The position numbers and the translations under genes were made by a program. The notes under the pieces are model-generated. The model did not search any database, had not been told where the DNA came from, and saw only the letters and a list, made by a program, of their open reading frames with translations. A stretch of DNA of 64,000 nucleotides from contig NZ_CP196351.1 of assembly GCF_051668705.1 (NCBI RefSeq), positions 2,666,001-2,730,000 on the forward strand. Reading direction: 5' to 3'. Origin of the DNA: Alterisphingorhabdus sp051668705. GTDB taxonomy: Bacteria > Pseudomonadota > Alphaproteobacteria > Sphingomonadales > Sphingomonadaceae. How positions within the stretch are numbered: the first letter of the stretch is position 1; each line of letters starts with the position of its first letter. Shown here piece after piece: positions 39,481 to 49,959 of this stretch.

Positions 39481-39512
39481 TATCTTATCGCTTCACGCAA
39501 AATTGCTTGCGA

Positions 39513-41777
39513 TTAGGCAACAACTCCAGCCGACGCCAGAACGGCAAGCGTAACCAGTTCGCTCGCGCTGGCCGACATTGCGGCGACCTGCACTGGTTTC
39601 TCAAGGCCCATGTTGATCGGCCCGATCATCGAATCACCGCCCAATTCGCGCAGCATCTTGGCGGACAAATTGGCAGATTGCAGGCCCGGCATGATAAGCA
39701 CATTGGCAGGACCAGGCAGTCGGCAAAATGGGTAATTGGCCATCAGATCAGGGTTTAGCGCAACGTCCGGCGCCATTTCTCCTTCATAGGCAAAGTCAGG
39801 CTTTTGATCGTCCAATATCGCCACTGCTTCACGCAGATTTTCCAACCATTTGCCCGGGGGGTTACCAAAGGTCGAATAGCTGAGGAACGCAACGCGCGGT
39901 TCATGGCCCAATTTACGGGCCACACCCGCAGTCTGTGTCGCAATATGCGCCAGCATTTCAGCATCAGGCCGTTCATTGACCGTGGTGTCGGCAATAAAGA
40001 CTGTATGACTCTTGCCAACCATCACATGGATGCCAAATGGCACTGCATCGGGAGCAGGGTCAAGGACACGGCGCACTTCGCGCATGGTCTGGCTGAATGT
40101 TCTGGTGATACCACTGATCATTGCATCGGCTTGGCCAAGTTTCAGCAAAGCGGCAGAAAAAATATTCCGGTCTTGATTGACCATGCGCTGAATATCCCGG
40201 CGCAAATAGCCGCGCCGGTGCAGACGCTGATAAAGAACCTCGACCATATCCTTGACCAATTTCGAATTGGCGCTGTTGTGGATCTCAAAACTCTCAGGAT
40301 CTTTCACCGCAAGCTCTTCCAACTTGGCGCGGACCTTTTTATCGCGTCCAACCAGAACCGGCGTGCCATAGCCACCATCGCGGAATTGTATTGCCGCGCG
40401 CAGCACAACCTCTTCTTCTGCTTCAGCAAAAACGACGCGCTTCGGATTAGCACGGGCACTTTCATAAACCTGTGTCAAAACCGATGTGGTCGGGTTCAAA
40501 CGCCCACGCAATTCGTGGCGATAAGCCTCCATGTCTTCAATCGGTTTTTGCGCAACGCCTGTGTCCATTGCAGCCTGTGCAACGGCGGATGATACAACCT
40601 CCATAAGGCGCGGGTCAAAAGGCGCGGGAATGATATAATCTTCACCAAATTGCTTGGCAGCGCCGCCATAAGCTGCGGCAACTTCCTCATGTACCTGCAA
40701 GCGGGCCAGCTCAGCAATCGCATTGGCTGCGGCGACCTTCATTTCTTCATTGATTCGGGTTGCGCGAACATCCAACGCTCCGCGGAAGATAAACGGAAAG
40801 CCCAGAACATTGTTCACCTGATTGGGGAAATCGCTACGCCCCGTTGCAACAATCGCATCAGGCCGCGCTTCTTTCGCGACGGGTGGTAATATTTCAGGGT
40901 CAGGGTTTGCCATCGCAAAAATGATCGGGCGCTTGGCCATTTGTTTGACCATATCGCCAGTCAAAACATTGCCAGCCGACAAGCCCAAAAACAGATCGGC
41001 CCCAACCAGTGCATCTTTTAATTCGCGGCAATCAGTTTCCACGGCATGGGCAGATTTCCACTGGTCCATACTGCTTTCACGGCCCTTATAAATCACCCCG
41101 GACCGGTCACACATTAAAACATTATCATGCACCACTCCCATGGCTTTGAGCAATTCGGTACATGCAATTGCCGCTGAACCAGCACCATTGACCACCACTT
41201 TCAGGTCTTTAAGTTCACGGTTCGTCAACAGGCACGCATTGATCACGCCCGCTGCAGTAATAATCGCTGTGCCGTGCTGATCATCGTGAAATACCGGAAT
41301 ATTCATCCGCTCACGCAAAGTCTGCTCAATGATAAAACATTCCGGTGCGCCGATATCTTCCAGATTGATGCCGCCAAAACTTGGCTCCAGCAGTTCGACC
41401 GCTTTGATAAAGGCATCGCTGTCTTCTGTATCAACTTCCAGATCAATAGAGTCGACATCGGCAAAGCGTTTGAACAGCACAGCCTTGCCTTCCATCACTG
41501 GCTTGGAAGCCAAAGCGCCAAGATTGCCAAGACCCAAAATCGCAGTACCATTGGAAATGACCGCTACCAGATTGCCTTTTGCAGTATAATCATATGCAAG
41601 GGATGGATCATCCGCTATCGCTCGCACCGGTACAGCCACACCAGGCGAATAAGCAAGGCTGAGATCGCGCTGCGTTGCCATAGGCTTTGATGCGATGATC
41701 TCTATCTTTCCAGGGCGCCCATCAGAGTGAAAAAGCAGCGCTTCGCGCTCAGTAAATTCAACCTTGTTATCTGGCAT
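39513..41777 (-). CDS. maeB: NADP-dependent malic enzyme, MaeB type
   Basis: 754 residues. N-terminal malic enzyme domain (about 1-420; SLAYSPGVAVPVRAI, FNDEQHGTA-like HDDQHGTAIITAAG, NGAGSAAIACTELL) fused to a C-terminal phosphotransacetylase-like domain (about 430-750). The latter is the regulatory part in MaeB. Converts malate to pyruvate and CO2 making NADPH. Converges with the histidine kinase gene. Confidence 0.96.
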   Translation of the reverse strand: MPDNKVEFTEREALLFHSDGRPGKIEIIASKPMATQRDLSLAYSPGVAVPVRAIADDPSLAYDYTAKGNLVAVISNGTAILGLGNLGALASKPVMEGKAVLFKRFADVDSIDLEVDTEDSDAFIKAVELLEPSFGGINLEDIGAPECFIIEQTLRERMNIPVFHDDQHGTAIITAAGVINACLLTNRELKDLKVVVNGAGSAAIACTELLKAMGVVHDNVLMCDRSGVIYKGRESSMDQWKSAHAVETDCRELKDALVGADLFLGLSAGNVLTGDMVKQMAKRPIIFAMANPDPEILPPVAKEARPDAIVATGRSDFPNQVNNVLGFPFIFRGALDVRATRINEEMKVAAANAIAELARLQVHEEVAAAYGGAAKQFGEDYIIPAPFDPRLMEVVSSAVAQAAMDTGVAQKPIEDMEAYRHELRGRLNPTTSVLTQVYESARANPKRVVFAEAEEEVVLRAAIQFRDGGYGTPVLVGRDKKVRAKLEELAVKDPESFEIHNSANSKLVKDMVEVLYQRLHRRGYLRRDIQRMVNQDRNIFSAALLKLGQADAMISGITRTFSQTMREVRRVLDPAPDAVPFGIHVMVGKSHTVFIADTTVNERPDAEMLAHIATQTAGVARKLGHEPRVAFLSYSTFGNPPGKWLENLREAVAILDDQKPDFAYEGEMAPDVALNPDLMANYPFCRLPGPANVLIMPGLQSANLSAKMLRELGGDSMIGPINMGLEKPVQVAAMSASASELVTLAVLASAGVVA

Positions 41778-42001
41778 TTCTATCCCTCAAAATTATATGG
41801 ACGATACAGAGCGAGTCATGCTCGTCACGAAATAGGCTGCTATCCAGTTTTCTGGATGCGATGATGGCTCCTCTTTACACCAGTCACCACACTTTGCCAC
41901 TGTCATTTGATACACAAGACGTAACTGCAAAGCGCAATCGACTGGTGATGATGTTCATCTGTGTCTTTTCGCAAGCTATGCCACACGCTATCTCTATGCT
42001 T

Positions 42002-44635
42002 ATGGCGAAATCCACATCACATGAACAGTCTGTACAAAAAGGTAACGGCAAAGCCAAAGCGCCAACGCCGATGATGGCGCAATTTCTGGAACTGAAAAGT
42101 CAGGCTCCGGATTGCTTGCTATTTTATCGCATGGGTGATTTTTTTGAGCTGTTTTTTGATGATGCCAAAGCCGCTGCACAAACACTCGATATTGCGCTGA
42201 CCAGCCGCGGCGAACATCTGGGTGAGCCAGTGCCGATGTGCGGTGTCCCTGTGCATGCGGCAGAGGCATATTTGGCACGGCTGATTCGCGGCGGGCATAA
42301 AGTGGCCATTGCTGAGCAGACAGAGACCCCTGCCGAAGCCAAGGCGCGCGGATCAAAATCACTGGTGGCACGAGATATTGTCCGCTTTGTCACCGCTGGT
42401 ACTTTGACCGAAGAAACATTGCTTGATGCAAAGGCCAATAATGTGCTGGTCGCGATTGCCTGTGTGCGCGGTGATTATGCGCTGGCCAGCGCGGACATAT
42501 CAACCGGCCAGTTTGCGATAATCCGCATAGAGGAAAGCGGCCTCTCTGCAGAATTGGCGCGATTAGCACCGGGTGAAATCATTGCTGCACCATCTGTCGG
42601 ACCCAAATCTCCCAACTGGGATATCCGCCCAACACAAGAGTTTGACAGCGAAAGCGGCGACACGCTTTTGCGCGCTGAATTCTCGATAGACAGCAGCACC
42701 TTCCATCGCAGCGAACTTTCAGCCGCAGCGGGTCTTATAAACTATTTGCGCCATGTCGGGCGCGGTCAGACTGGCTTTCTGCAAGCCCCAATACGCCATG
42801 ATAATAGCCGCTTTCTCGCCATGGATGCAGCCACTAGGGAAAGCCTGGAAATTACGCAAAGCAATATGGGTGGGCGCGCGCTCAGCCTGCTCGGCAGTAT
42901 CGACCGAACCGTAACTGGTGCGGGTGCGCGGCTTTTGGCGCAAGACCTTGCTTCACCGCTTTATGACAAAGGGGCTATCATGCACCGTCATACGGCAGTG
43001 CAATGGCTGCATGGTGATGCCTTGCTGCGCGATACTATGGGTGAAGCGCTCAAGGCCATTCCCGATATTGGCCGGGCCTTGGGGCGTATCGTTGCAGGGC
43101 GCGGTACACCGCGTGATCTGGGGCAGGTGCGTGATGGGTTGGATGCTGCTCGCAATTTGCGCGAAAACCTCTCGACCCTTCATGACCTGCCGGAATTGAT
43201 ACAGGAGCTATTGCCCTGCCTTGATGGGCATGGTGAGTTGGTAGATCTATTATTCCGTGCGCTGGTAACCAGCCCGCCAACAGAACGCAGCAAAGGCGGA
43301 TATATCGCTAGCGGCTATGATGAAGCGCTGGATGATTTGCGCATAACATCCAAAGATGCTCGCACTGCCATTGCCGCACTGGAACAGAAATATCGCAATG
43401 AGACCGGCATAACCGCGCTGAAGATCAAGCATAATGCCGTACTGGGCTATTTCATTGAGGTGCCACCGCGTCATGGTGATGCCCTTATGGCGGAAGATAG
43501 CGGTTTTACCCATCGCCAGACTTTGGCCAATGCCGTACGCTTTAATGCGGGTGCCCTGCATGAAGAGGCCTTGCGGATTACCGAAGCCGGCAGCCGCGCA
43601 TTATTGGCAGAAGAGGCGCATTTTGAGGAACTGGTGGCAGCAACTACGAAGCGGGCAAAGACCATAGCCATAACGGCTGATGCTTTGGCACGTATGGATG
43701 TTGCATTGTCCCATGCCTGCTGCGCAGCGGACAATGGCTGGGTACGGCCAGAGCTAACCGAAGGGAATGAACTGGCCATAGAAGCCGGACGCCACCCTGT
43801 GGTCGAAGCTGCTTTGGCTAAACAGAATGAAACATTCATCGCCAACCATTGTAGCCTATCGGACAGTGACAGGGTGTGGCTGATTTCCGGCCCCAATATG
43901 GGCGGCAAATCCACCTTTTTGCGGCAAAATGCTCTGATTATCATATTGGCGCAGGCCGGAGCCTTTGTGCCTGCCAAGCGTGCGACTATCGGGCTGGTAG
44001 ACCGTGTGTTCAGCCGCGTGGGCGCATCAGATAATCTGGCACGCGGGCAATCCACCTTCATGGTGGAAATGGTCGAGACGGCCGCGATTTTGCGCGAGGC
44101 CAGCGCCAACAGCTTTGTGATATTGGATGAGGTAGGCCGCGGCACATCCACCTATGACGGGCTAGCATTGGCATGGGCGGTGGTTGAGGCCGTGCATGAG
44201 ATCAACCAATGCCGCTGTCTCTTCGCCACCCATTATCACGAACTGACCCGGCTGGCAGAGCAGCTCAGCGCGCTATCGCTCCATCATGTCCGCGCCAAAG
44301 AGTGGCAGGGCGATCTGGTGCTGATGCACGAATTGGCGGAAGGGCCAGCCGATCGCAGCTATGGCTTGGCCGTCGCCAAACTGGCCGGAGTGCCGCCGCC
44401 AGTATTAACCCGTGCCAAATCCGTATTGGACCGGCTGGAAGAAGGCCGCGCCGCAACGGGCGGTCTGGCTGCCGGATTAGGTGACTTACCGCTTTTCGCA
44501 GCCGCCATTGAGCAAGCTCCTGCGCCTGCAAAAGACACGCTGCGCGAAAGGCTGGAAACACTAGACGTCGATAATCTCAGCCCGCGCGAGGCATTAGAGC
44601 AACTTTACACGCTTAAGAATTTAATGAATAGTTAG
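42002..44635 (+). CDS. mutS: DNA mismatch repair protein MutS
   Basis: 877 residues. Mismatch-binding Phe-X-Glu is in GDFFELFFDDA. ATPase: Walker A GPNMGGKST, then STFMVEM, Walker B with DEVGRGTSTYDGL and the THYHEL switch. The frame extends upstream to 41861, but the ATG at 42002 (MAKSTSHEQS) best fits the known N-terminus. No convincing ribosome site is visible for any start. mutL is not in the window. Confidence 0.96.
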   Translation: MAKSTSHEQSVQKGNGKAKAPTPMMAQFLELKSQAPDCLLFYRMGDFFELFFDDAKAAAQTLDIALTSRGEHLGEPVPMCGVPVHAAEAYLARLIRGGHKVAIAEQTETPAEAKARGSKSLVARDIVRFVTAGTLTEETLLDAKANNVLVAIACVRGDYALASADISTGQFAIIRIEESGLSAELARLAPGEIIAAPSVGPKSPNWDIRPTQEFDSESGDTLLRAEFSIDSSTFHRSELSAAAGLINYLRHVGRGQTGFLQAPIRHDNSRFLAMDAATRESLEITQSNMGGRALSLLGSIDRTVTGAGARLLAQDLASPLYDKGAIMHRHTAVQWLHGDALLRDTMGEALKAIPDIGRALGRIVAGRGTPRDLGQVRDGLDAARNLRENLSTLHDLPELIQELLPCLDGHGELVDLLFRALVTSPPTERSKGGYIASGYDEALDDLRITSKDARTAIAALEQKYRNETGITALKIKHNAVLGYFIEVPPRHGDALMAEDSGFTHRQTLANAVRFNAGALHEEALRITEAGSRALLAEEAHFEELVAATTKRAKTIAITADALARMDVALSHACCAADNGWVRPELTEGNELAIEAGRHPVVEAALAKQNETFIANHCSLSDSDRVWLISGPNMGGKSTFLRQNALIIILAQAGAFVPAKRATIGLVDRVFSRVGASDNLARGQSTFMVEMVETAAILREASANSFVILDEVGRGTSTYDGLALAWAVVEAVHEINQCRCLFATHYHELTRLAEQLSALSLHHVRAKEWQGDLVLMHELAEGPADRSYGLAVAKLAGVPPPVLTRAKSVLDRLEEGRAATGGLAAGLGDLPLFAAAIEQAPAPAKDTLRERLETLDVDNLSPREALEQLYTLKNLMNS

Positions 44636-44688
44636 TTTGTTGTCCAACTATATGAACTCATTTATGTGAAATATAAAGAAGGGATATT

Positions 44689-45573
44689 ATGGCCATACTA
44701 AACGCATTATTATTGGCAGCTGCAACTGCTTGTAGCCCATTGCAAGGATGGGAGGATATAGCGACAGTTTCGAGCGATAAAATTCTCGTTTTTGGCGAAA
44801 CACATGGAACCAGCGAGTCACCCAAAGCCGTTGAAGAATATATTTGTGCACTTCTAGAGCGAGACGAAACTGTCCTGCTTGCCATAGAGTTTAGCGCGAC
44901 AACCAATAATGGGTTTCAAACGGCATGGCGTAAACCGCATGCACAATTTCGCGAAGCATTGTTCGATAATGTTGCGTCTTGGAGCAACAGAGATGATGGT
45001 GTTGCTAGTGAAGCGATGCTGAATATGTTGGTACGACTTCACAAATTCAAATCTGAAGGCAGCGATATCAATATCGTCGCCTTTAATGGCACTCGCAATG
45101 CCGAGCAAACAAGTAAATTCCAACATTTGTTAGCTCAGGGGCCGCATGAAGCGGCGCAGGCGGAAAATATTTATGTGGCCAGCATCGCTCGCCCCTATAA
45201 TCGGGTTATCGTGTTGGTTGGCTCCTTGCATGCACAAAAAGCTCAAGAAAATTGGGATGGTGCAATTTTCGATCCAATGGCCGCAAGATTGGCGCAATAT
45301 ACGCCTGCCCTGACCCTGATACAGGCCAATCATGCGGGCGAACACTGGTCGTGTAGGTTGACGCCGGAAGCCTTGGAAAACCACAGTTTAGACCATAACA
45401 ACCTTACCGACGATGACATTATTTGTGGTCCTAACACTAGCAAGGCCAACACTTATGGTCAGAAATCAGTAACTATGGGGCTTTGGCATGCAGATGACGA
45501 CACCGCACCCAAAGGCTTTGACGGCTATTTTCATATTGGCGCTATCACAGCTTCGCCACCGGCAAAGCGATAA
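44689..45573 (+). CDS. exported protein, EreA/ChaN-like fold suspected
   Basis: 294 residues. Hydrophobic N-terminus AILNALLLAAATACSP may be a signal peptide with a lipobox-like ATAC. ILVFGETHGTSES and LLAIEFSA resemble the first strands of erythromycin-esterase/ChaN-type proteins, where the conserved GExHG histidine is a key residue. A later block IVLVGSLHAQKA fits the same superfamily. Substrate unknown. Start has AGAAGGG upstream. Confidence 0.7.
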   Translation: MAILNALLLAAATACSPLQGWEDIATVSSDKILVFGETHGTSESPKAVEEYICALLERDETVLLAIEFSATTNNGFQTAWRKPHAQFREALFDNVASWSNRDDGVASEAMLNMLVRLHKFKSEGSDINIVAFNGTRNAEQTSKFQHLLAQGPHEAAQAENIYVASIARPYNRVIVLVGSLHAQKAQENWDGAIFDPMAARLAQYTPALTLIQANHAGEHWSCRLTPEALENHSLDHNNLTDDDIICGPNTSKANTYGQKSVTMGLWHADDDTAPKGFDGYFHIGAITASPPAKR

Positions 45574-45588
45574 ACATAAAACCCTAAG

Positions 45589-46824
45589 CTAGAATGACAG
45601 CCCAATAAACAAACCGGCCAGAGCCGCGCTCATAAGATTGGCGAGCGATCCGGCGGCCAAGGCTTTCAGGCCCAAGCGCGCAATCACGGGGCGTTGATTC
45701 GGGGCCAGACTTCCCGTCACCGCCATTTGGATGGCAATGGATGAGAAATTGGCAAAGCCGCACAGCGCAAAAGTGGTGATGGCAACGCTGATTTCTGACA
45801 GGCCTTGCGCTTCACCCAATGAGATAAAGGCAACAAATTCGTTCAGTACAATTTTGGTGCCGAACAGACCGCCCGCAACGCCCGATTCTTCCCATGGAAC
45901 ACCCAGCAGATACATGATCGGCCCGAAAATATTGCCAACCAGTTGTTGAAAGCTCAGCCCTTCATAGCCGAACACGCCGCCAACCCAGCCTAGAAAGCCA
46001 TTAGCCATCGCCACCAATGCCACAAAAGCCAGCACCATAGCGCCAACCATGACAGCCAGTTTCACACCCGTTTGCGCACCCATACTGGCGGCCATAATGA
46101 TATTGGCCGGTGGTTCATCTTCATATTGCACATCCATAGGCAAAACTGCATTGCGGTCAGCATCAGCGGGATCGTCCGGCATGATGATTTTTGCCATCAA
46201 AATGCCGCCCGGTGCAGACATGAAGGCGGCGGCGAGGAGATAATTAATCTCTACGCCCATCGCTGCGTAAGCCACCAAAATAGTGCCCGCGACACCTGCC
46301 ATGCCGACACTCATCACCGTGAACAATTGCGCCGGGGTCAGGTCGCGCAAATAGGGTTTGATGACCAGAGGGGATTCAGACTGACCAACAAAGATATTGG
46401 CCGCTGCACATAAGGATTCCACTTTAGAAACGCCGGTAATAGTCTCAATCGCGCCGCCCACCCATTTGATAATGAACTGCATGATATTGAGATAATAAAG
46501 GATGGATACGAGCGCGGAGAAGAAGATGATGACCGGCAATGCGGCTATGGCAAAACTGTTGCCGCCAATATCCGGAGACGCCAATGGTCCGAAGATAAAG
46601 CCAGTCCCCTCAGCCGCAAAGCCCAGCAAATTTGACACGCCGGTCGACATGGTGGCAATCACCAGCTTGCCTTGCGGCACATAAAGGACCAGCAAGGCGA
46701 TGCCTGCCTGCAAGCCGAATGCCGCCAGCACTATACGGGGGCGAATAGCACGGCGATTATTGGATAACAGTATAGCGAGCAGCAAGATCACCGCCATGCC
46801 TGCTAAACTCATAAAAATTGCCAT
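45589..46824 (-). CDS. concentrative nucleoside transporter, NupC/CNT family
   Basis: 411 residues with about 8-10 membrane segments. Family motifs: NIFVGQSESPLVIKPYL, EINYLLAAAFMSAPGGILMA (two parts), GTKIVLNEFVAF and CGFANFSSIAIQMAV. Imports nucleosides with Na+ or H+. Divergent from the queuosine-precursor transporter gene. Confidence 0.93.
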   Translation of the reverse strand: MAIFMSLAGMAVILLLAILLSNNRRAIRPRIVLAAFGLQAGIALLVLYVPQGKLVIATMSTGVSNLLGFAAEGTGFIFGPLASPDIGGNSFAIAALPVIIFFSALVSILYYLNIMQFIIKWVGGAIETITGVSKVESLCAAANIFVGQSESPLVIKPYLRDLTPAQLFTVMSVGMAGVAGTILVAYAAMGVEINYLLAAAFMSAPGGILMAKIIMPDDPADADRNAVLPMDVQYEDEPPANIIMAASMGAQTGVKLAVMVGAMVLAFVALVAMANGFLGWVGGVFGYEGLSFQQLVGNIFGPIMYLLGVPWEESGVAGGLFGTKIVLNEFVAFISLGEAQGLSEISVAITTFALCGFANFSSIAIQMAVTGSLAPNQRPVIARLGLKALAAGSLANLMSAALAGLFIGLSF

Positions 46825-46986
46825 AAATATCTGCCCCCGGAAAAACGTAATCGCAAAGCTGTTCTTTGCGCAGGATAACGATGCCTTACCACTTGTGCGA
46901 GAGGAAATGCACGTTAGTCATGGTTTTACTGCCCGATATGTTAGGGGGAGAGATTGGGCCTTGCTGGCTCGGAGAGAATTTTGATC

Positions 46987-47631
46987 ATGACAAATGAAAA
47001 AACAATCACTGTCCCGCGGTCCCTTTTTGCTTTTTCGGTTTTTTATGGCGGCATGGTCTGTCTGGCCGGGATATTGGCGAATAAGCAAGTGGAAATATTT
47101 GGCCAATTGCATGTCGAGGCTGGAATTTTTGCATTCATTTTATTGGTTATGATCTCCAGCGCGATTGCCGAACTGCATGGACGTACAGCAGCAAACCGCT
47201 TGGTTGCCTATGGTTTTGGGCCGCTGATCTTCTCCATCTTCCTGACATTCTTTGTGCTCTGGCTGGAACCTGCCCCCGAAATGCCATCTGAAACGCTGGA
47301 AGCGTTTAATGAGATTATGGGGTCAACACCGCGCATATGGGTTGGCGGTATCATGGCCTATGGTGTCGGCCAGTTTCTCAATGTCTTTCTCTTCTCTCGC
47401 TTAACCAGCGCTACCGGGAAATGGGTGGGGCTGAGAGCGGTTATCGCTGGCGTTATCAGCCAGATTGTCGACACGCTAATCTTCATCACCGTGTCCTTTT
47501 ACGGCGAATTTCCGATCACGCAGCTGCTTATTGGTCAGATGATTGCGAAAATCGTTCTGGCAATGATCCTTGTGCCTTTGGTGATTGTGCTGCTGGTGCG
47601 CTTTGGGCGGTGGCTGGATGGCACCCAATAG
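46987..47631 (+). CDS. queuosine precursor transporter (YhhQ family)
   Basis: 214 residues with about six membrane segments. ISSAIAELHGRTAANRLVAYG and the acidic/aromatic residues in FFVLWLEPAPEMP fit the PF02592 vitamin/queuosine precursor transporter. The ATG at 46987 has GGAGAG upstream; the frame opens at 46954. Imports 7-cyano- or aminomethyl-7-deazaguanine in relatives. Confidence 0.88.
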   Translation: MTNEKTITVPRSLFAFSVFYGGMVCLAGILANKQVEIFGQLHVEAGIFAFILLVMISSAIAELHGRTAANRLVAYGFGPLIFSIFLTFFVLWLEPAPEMPSETLEAFNEIMGSTPRIWVGGIMAYGVGQFLNVFLFSRLTSATGKWVGLRAVIAGVISQIVDTLIFITVSFYGEFPITQLLIGQMIAKIVLAMILVPLVIVLLVRFGRWLDGTQ

Positions 47632-47660
47632 TCTGTTACTTCCATATCAGTCCGATCCAA

Positions 47661-47693
47661 CAAAAGCCGTTGGTCGAAAAACCGCGGCTTTTG
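47661..47693 (+). terminator. hairpin terminator after the yhhQ-like gene
   Basis: caaaagccg (47661-47669) and cggcttttg (47685-47693) form a perfect 9-bp stem with a T-rich 3' arm, 30 bases after the stop codon. Reading in the plus direction it ends in gcttttgcttg, a short T-tract. Confidence 0.65.
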
Positions 47694-47777
47694 CTTGCAG
47701 ATCATGCGGGATACGACTAGGGGTATTACTCAAGCAAGACACCTAGGTAATGACATTCTAATAAGGATATATCCCCC

Positions 47778-48065
47778 ATGCTGCTGTTGTTGACAAAAAT
47801 TCTTAGTTACCTACTGACTATTTTTTTGGGCATTATCATTGTTAACTTTGTGTTGAGCCTATTGGTCATGTTCAATGTAATTTCACCTGCCAATGAGGCA
47901 GTTCGCGCTATCCAGTCATCATTGAATCAGGTGCTGGATCCAATACTGGAACCTGTGCGCAGGTTCATGCCTGATACTGGTGCTATTGACTTTTCGCCTA
48001 TTGTGATAATGGCTGGCATACAGATATTGCTGTGGGTGCTAGAAGATATTGCTCAGCAGGTCTAA
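47778..48065 (+). CDS. YggT family membrane protein
   Basis: 95 residues with two membrane segments, usual size. The motif RAIQSSLNQVLDPILEPVRR then FMPDTGAIDFSPIVIM is the YggT signature. Relatives affect cell envelope or division-linked processes and ion homeostasis; molecular role is unclear. Start has AAGGATAT upstream. Confidence 0.9.
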   Translation: MLLLLTKILSYLLTIFLGIIIVNFVLSLLVMFNVISPANEAVRAIQSSLNQVLDPILEPVRRFMPDTGAIDFSPIVIMAGIQILLWVLEDIAQQV

Positions 48066-48158
48066 TATATGCAACCGGCTTATTTGTATAATATCCCATG
48101 CACAAATTAGTAGGTCTGGCTCTAGATAAATCATTACACACGCCATATAGCGCTGTCT

Positions 48159-49100
48159 ATGACAGACACCGCGCCCGAACAGACCACATACAGCCCACAT
48201 ATTATTGATGGCAAAGCCTTTGCCGCCAATTTGCGGCAGCGCGTCGCCGATATGGTGCCGCCCTTTGTCGGTGCATTGGGCCGCGCGCCGGGGCTGGCGG
48301 TTGTGTTGGTGGGCGATGATCCAGCCAGCAATGTCTATGTCCGTTCCAAGCATAAGGCCTGTGTCGCGGCGGGGATGGAAAGTTTCGAACATCGCCTGCC
48401 CGCCGCTACCAGCGAGCAAGACCTGTTGGCGCTGATTGAAATCCTCAATGCTGATGAGCAGGTTGATGGCATATTGGTACAATTGCCTTTGCCGGACCAT
48501 TTGGATGACAAAGCCGTTATTGCCGCGATTGACCCGGCAAAGGATGTGGATGGCTTTCACATCATCAATGCCGGCAAACTGGCCGTTGGTGAAAGCGCCA
48601 TGGTGCCTTGCACACCTTTGGGCAGCCTAATGCTGTTGAAGGATACCTATCGCGCAAAAACCGGCGGTGATCTTTCCGGCCTGCACGCCATTGTCGTGGG
48701 CCGCTCCAATATTGTTGGCAAACCCATGGCGCAATTGCTGCTGAATGAAAATTGCACCGTCACCATTGCGCACAGCCGCACCCGCAATTTGCCCGATCTG
48801 GTGAAGACGGCAGACATTGTGGTCGCCGCCGTTGGCCGTACAGAGATGGTTAAGGGCGCGTGGCTCAAATCAGGGGCCGTTGTTATTGATGTTGGTATCA
48901 ACCGACTGCCGCCCGAGCCTGGTGCGGACAAGGGTCGGCTGGTGGGTGATGTTGCAACCAAAGAGGCACTGGCCAGCGATATTCTGGCCATCACACCCGT
49001 GCCCGGAGGGGTCGGGCCTATGACAATTGCCTGTCTGCTGCGCAATACTTTGGTGGCCGCTCATCGCCGCACCGGCTTGGCCGACCCAGTGGGAGTATAA
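48159..49100 (+). CDS. folD: bifunctional methylenetetrahydrofolate dehydrogenase/cyclohydrolase
   Basis: 313 residues. Interconverts methylene-, methenyl- and formyl-tetrahydrofolate. Catalytic Lys lies in YVRSKHKACVAAGM, substrate-binding block in DGILVQLPLP, NADP site in VVGRSNIVGKPMAQLL and the C-terminal PVPGGVGPMTIACLL. Ends one base before the next gene, so they form an operon with marC. Confidence 0.97.
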   Translation: MTDTAPEQTTYSPHIIDGKAFAANLRQRVADMVPPFVGALGRAPGLAVVLVGDDPASNVYVRSKHKACVAAGMESFEHRLPAATSEQDLLALIEILNADEQVDGILVQLPLPDHLDDKAVIAAIDPAKDVDGFHIINAGKLAVGESAMVPCTPLGSLMLLKDTYRAKTGGDLSGLHAIVVGRSNIVGKPMAQLLLNENCTVTIAHSRTRNLPDLVKTADIVVAAVGRTEMVKGAWLKSGAVVIDVGINRLPPEPGADKGRLVGDVATKEALASDILAITPVPGGVGPMTIACLLRNTLVAAHRRTGLADPVGV

Positions 49101-49101
49101 A

Positions 49102-49959
49102 GTGCGCAATACCATATTTTTGGGGCTGATTGCCCTGTTGTCAGCCAGCAGCTTGGCTGCTCAAGACAGGTCACAGACCTCCCAAAATCGCCCGAATAGA
49201 GGGGGGCAATCTGTTCCTTCATCCAGCCCCAGTGTCATTGTTGCGGCGGAATCGCGCTTCGAACGGTTGGCCAGAGAAGAAGGACTCTGGACAGCGTTTC
49301 GTGAAACGGCGACCGATGATGCATTCAGTTTTACCCCCAATTTGCAAAGCGTTGCTGAATGGCTGAATAATCGCAAAGACCCTGCTGAATCCCCAACATG
49401 GGACCCTTATCACGTCATTATGTCATGTGATGGCAGCCTAGCCGCTTCGCGCGGGGCATGGTCATCTATTGATGGCAGTGAAACCGGTTACTACACGACC
49501 ATCTGGCAGCGCCAGAGAAAAGGCGGGTATAAATGGGTCTTCGATCATGCTTCAAACGTGCCATCGGTTGATGGTGAGGCCAATGCTGTGACCAGTCAGC
49601 GCGGCGATTGCCAGCGTGCCCAGCGCAGAAATGATCGTAATGAGAACGCGCAACAAGACGGCCTGCCACAGGGCGAAACACAATCGCCACCCAGCGACAG
49701 GGGCGGCGCTCAGCGCAATGGCCGTAAAACCAAAAAGCGCAAACCGAGAGATCCTCTACCAGTAGCGATCAATATAAGCGGTGCACATAAAACCGTTTCT
49801 GGTCACTCATTCGACCGCACCCTTATCTGGAAAGCCATTCAAAGGCCTGACGGAACGCGAACGCTTAATGTTGAGTTATTGAAAGATGGCGAATATATCA
49901 CCGTCATCAATGATGAACTTGGCACAATTCGCCAAACAACCGAGAAACCACAACCATAA
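49102..49959 (+). CDS. secreted hypothetical protein
   Basis: 285 residues from a GTG at 49102, with GGAG at 49091-49094. Signal peptide RNTIFLGLIALLSASSLAAQ. The mature part has AREEGLWTAFRETATDDAFS, then a domain ending in YYTTIWQRQRKGGYKWVFDH, which resembles SnoaL/DUF4440-like secreted proteins. A charged low-complexity linker (about 180-215) separates it from a C-terminal beta domain. Function unknown. Confidence 0.75.
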   Translation: MRNTIFLGLIALLSASSLAAQDRSQTSQNRPNRGGQSVPSSSPSVIVAAESRFERLAREEGLWTAFRETATDDAFSFTPNLQSVAEWLNNRKDPAESPTWDPYHVIMSCDGSLAASRGAWSSIDGSETGYYTTIWQRQRKGGYKWVFDHASNVPSVDGEANAVTSQRGDCQRAQRRNDRNENAQQDGLPQGETQSPPSDRGGAQRNGRKTKKRKPRDPLPVAINISGAHKTVSGHSFDRTLIWKAIQRPDGTRTLNVELLKDGEYITVINDELGTIRQTTEKPQP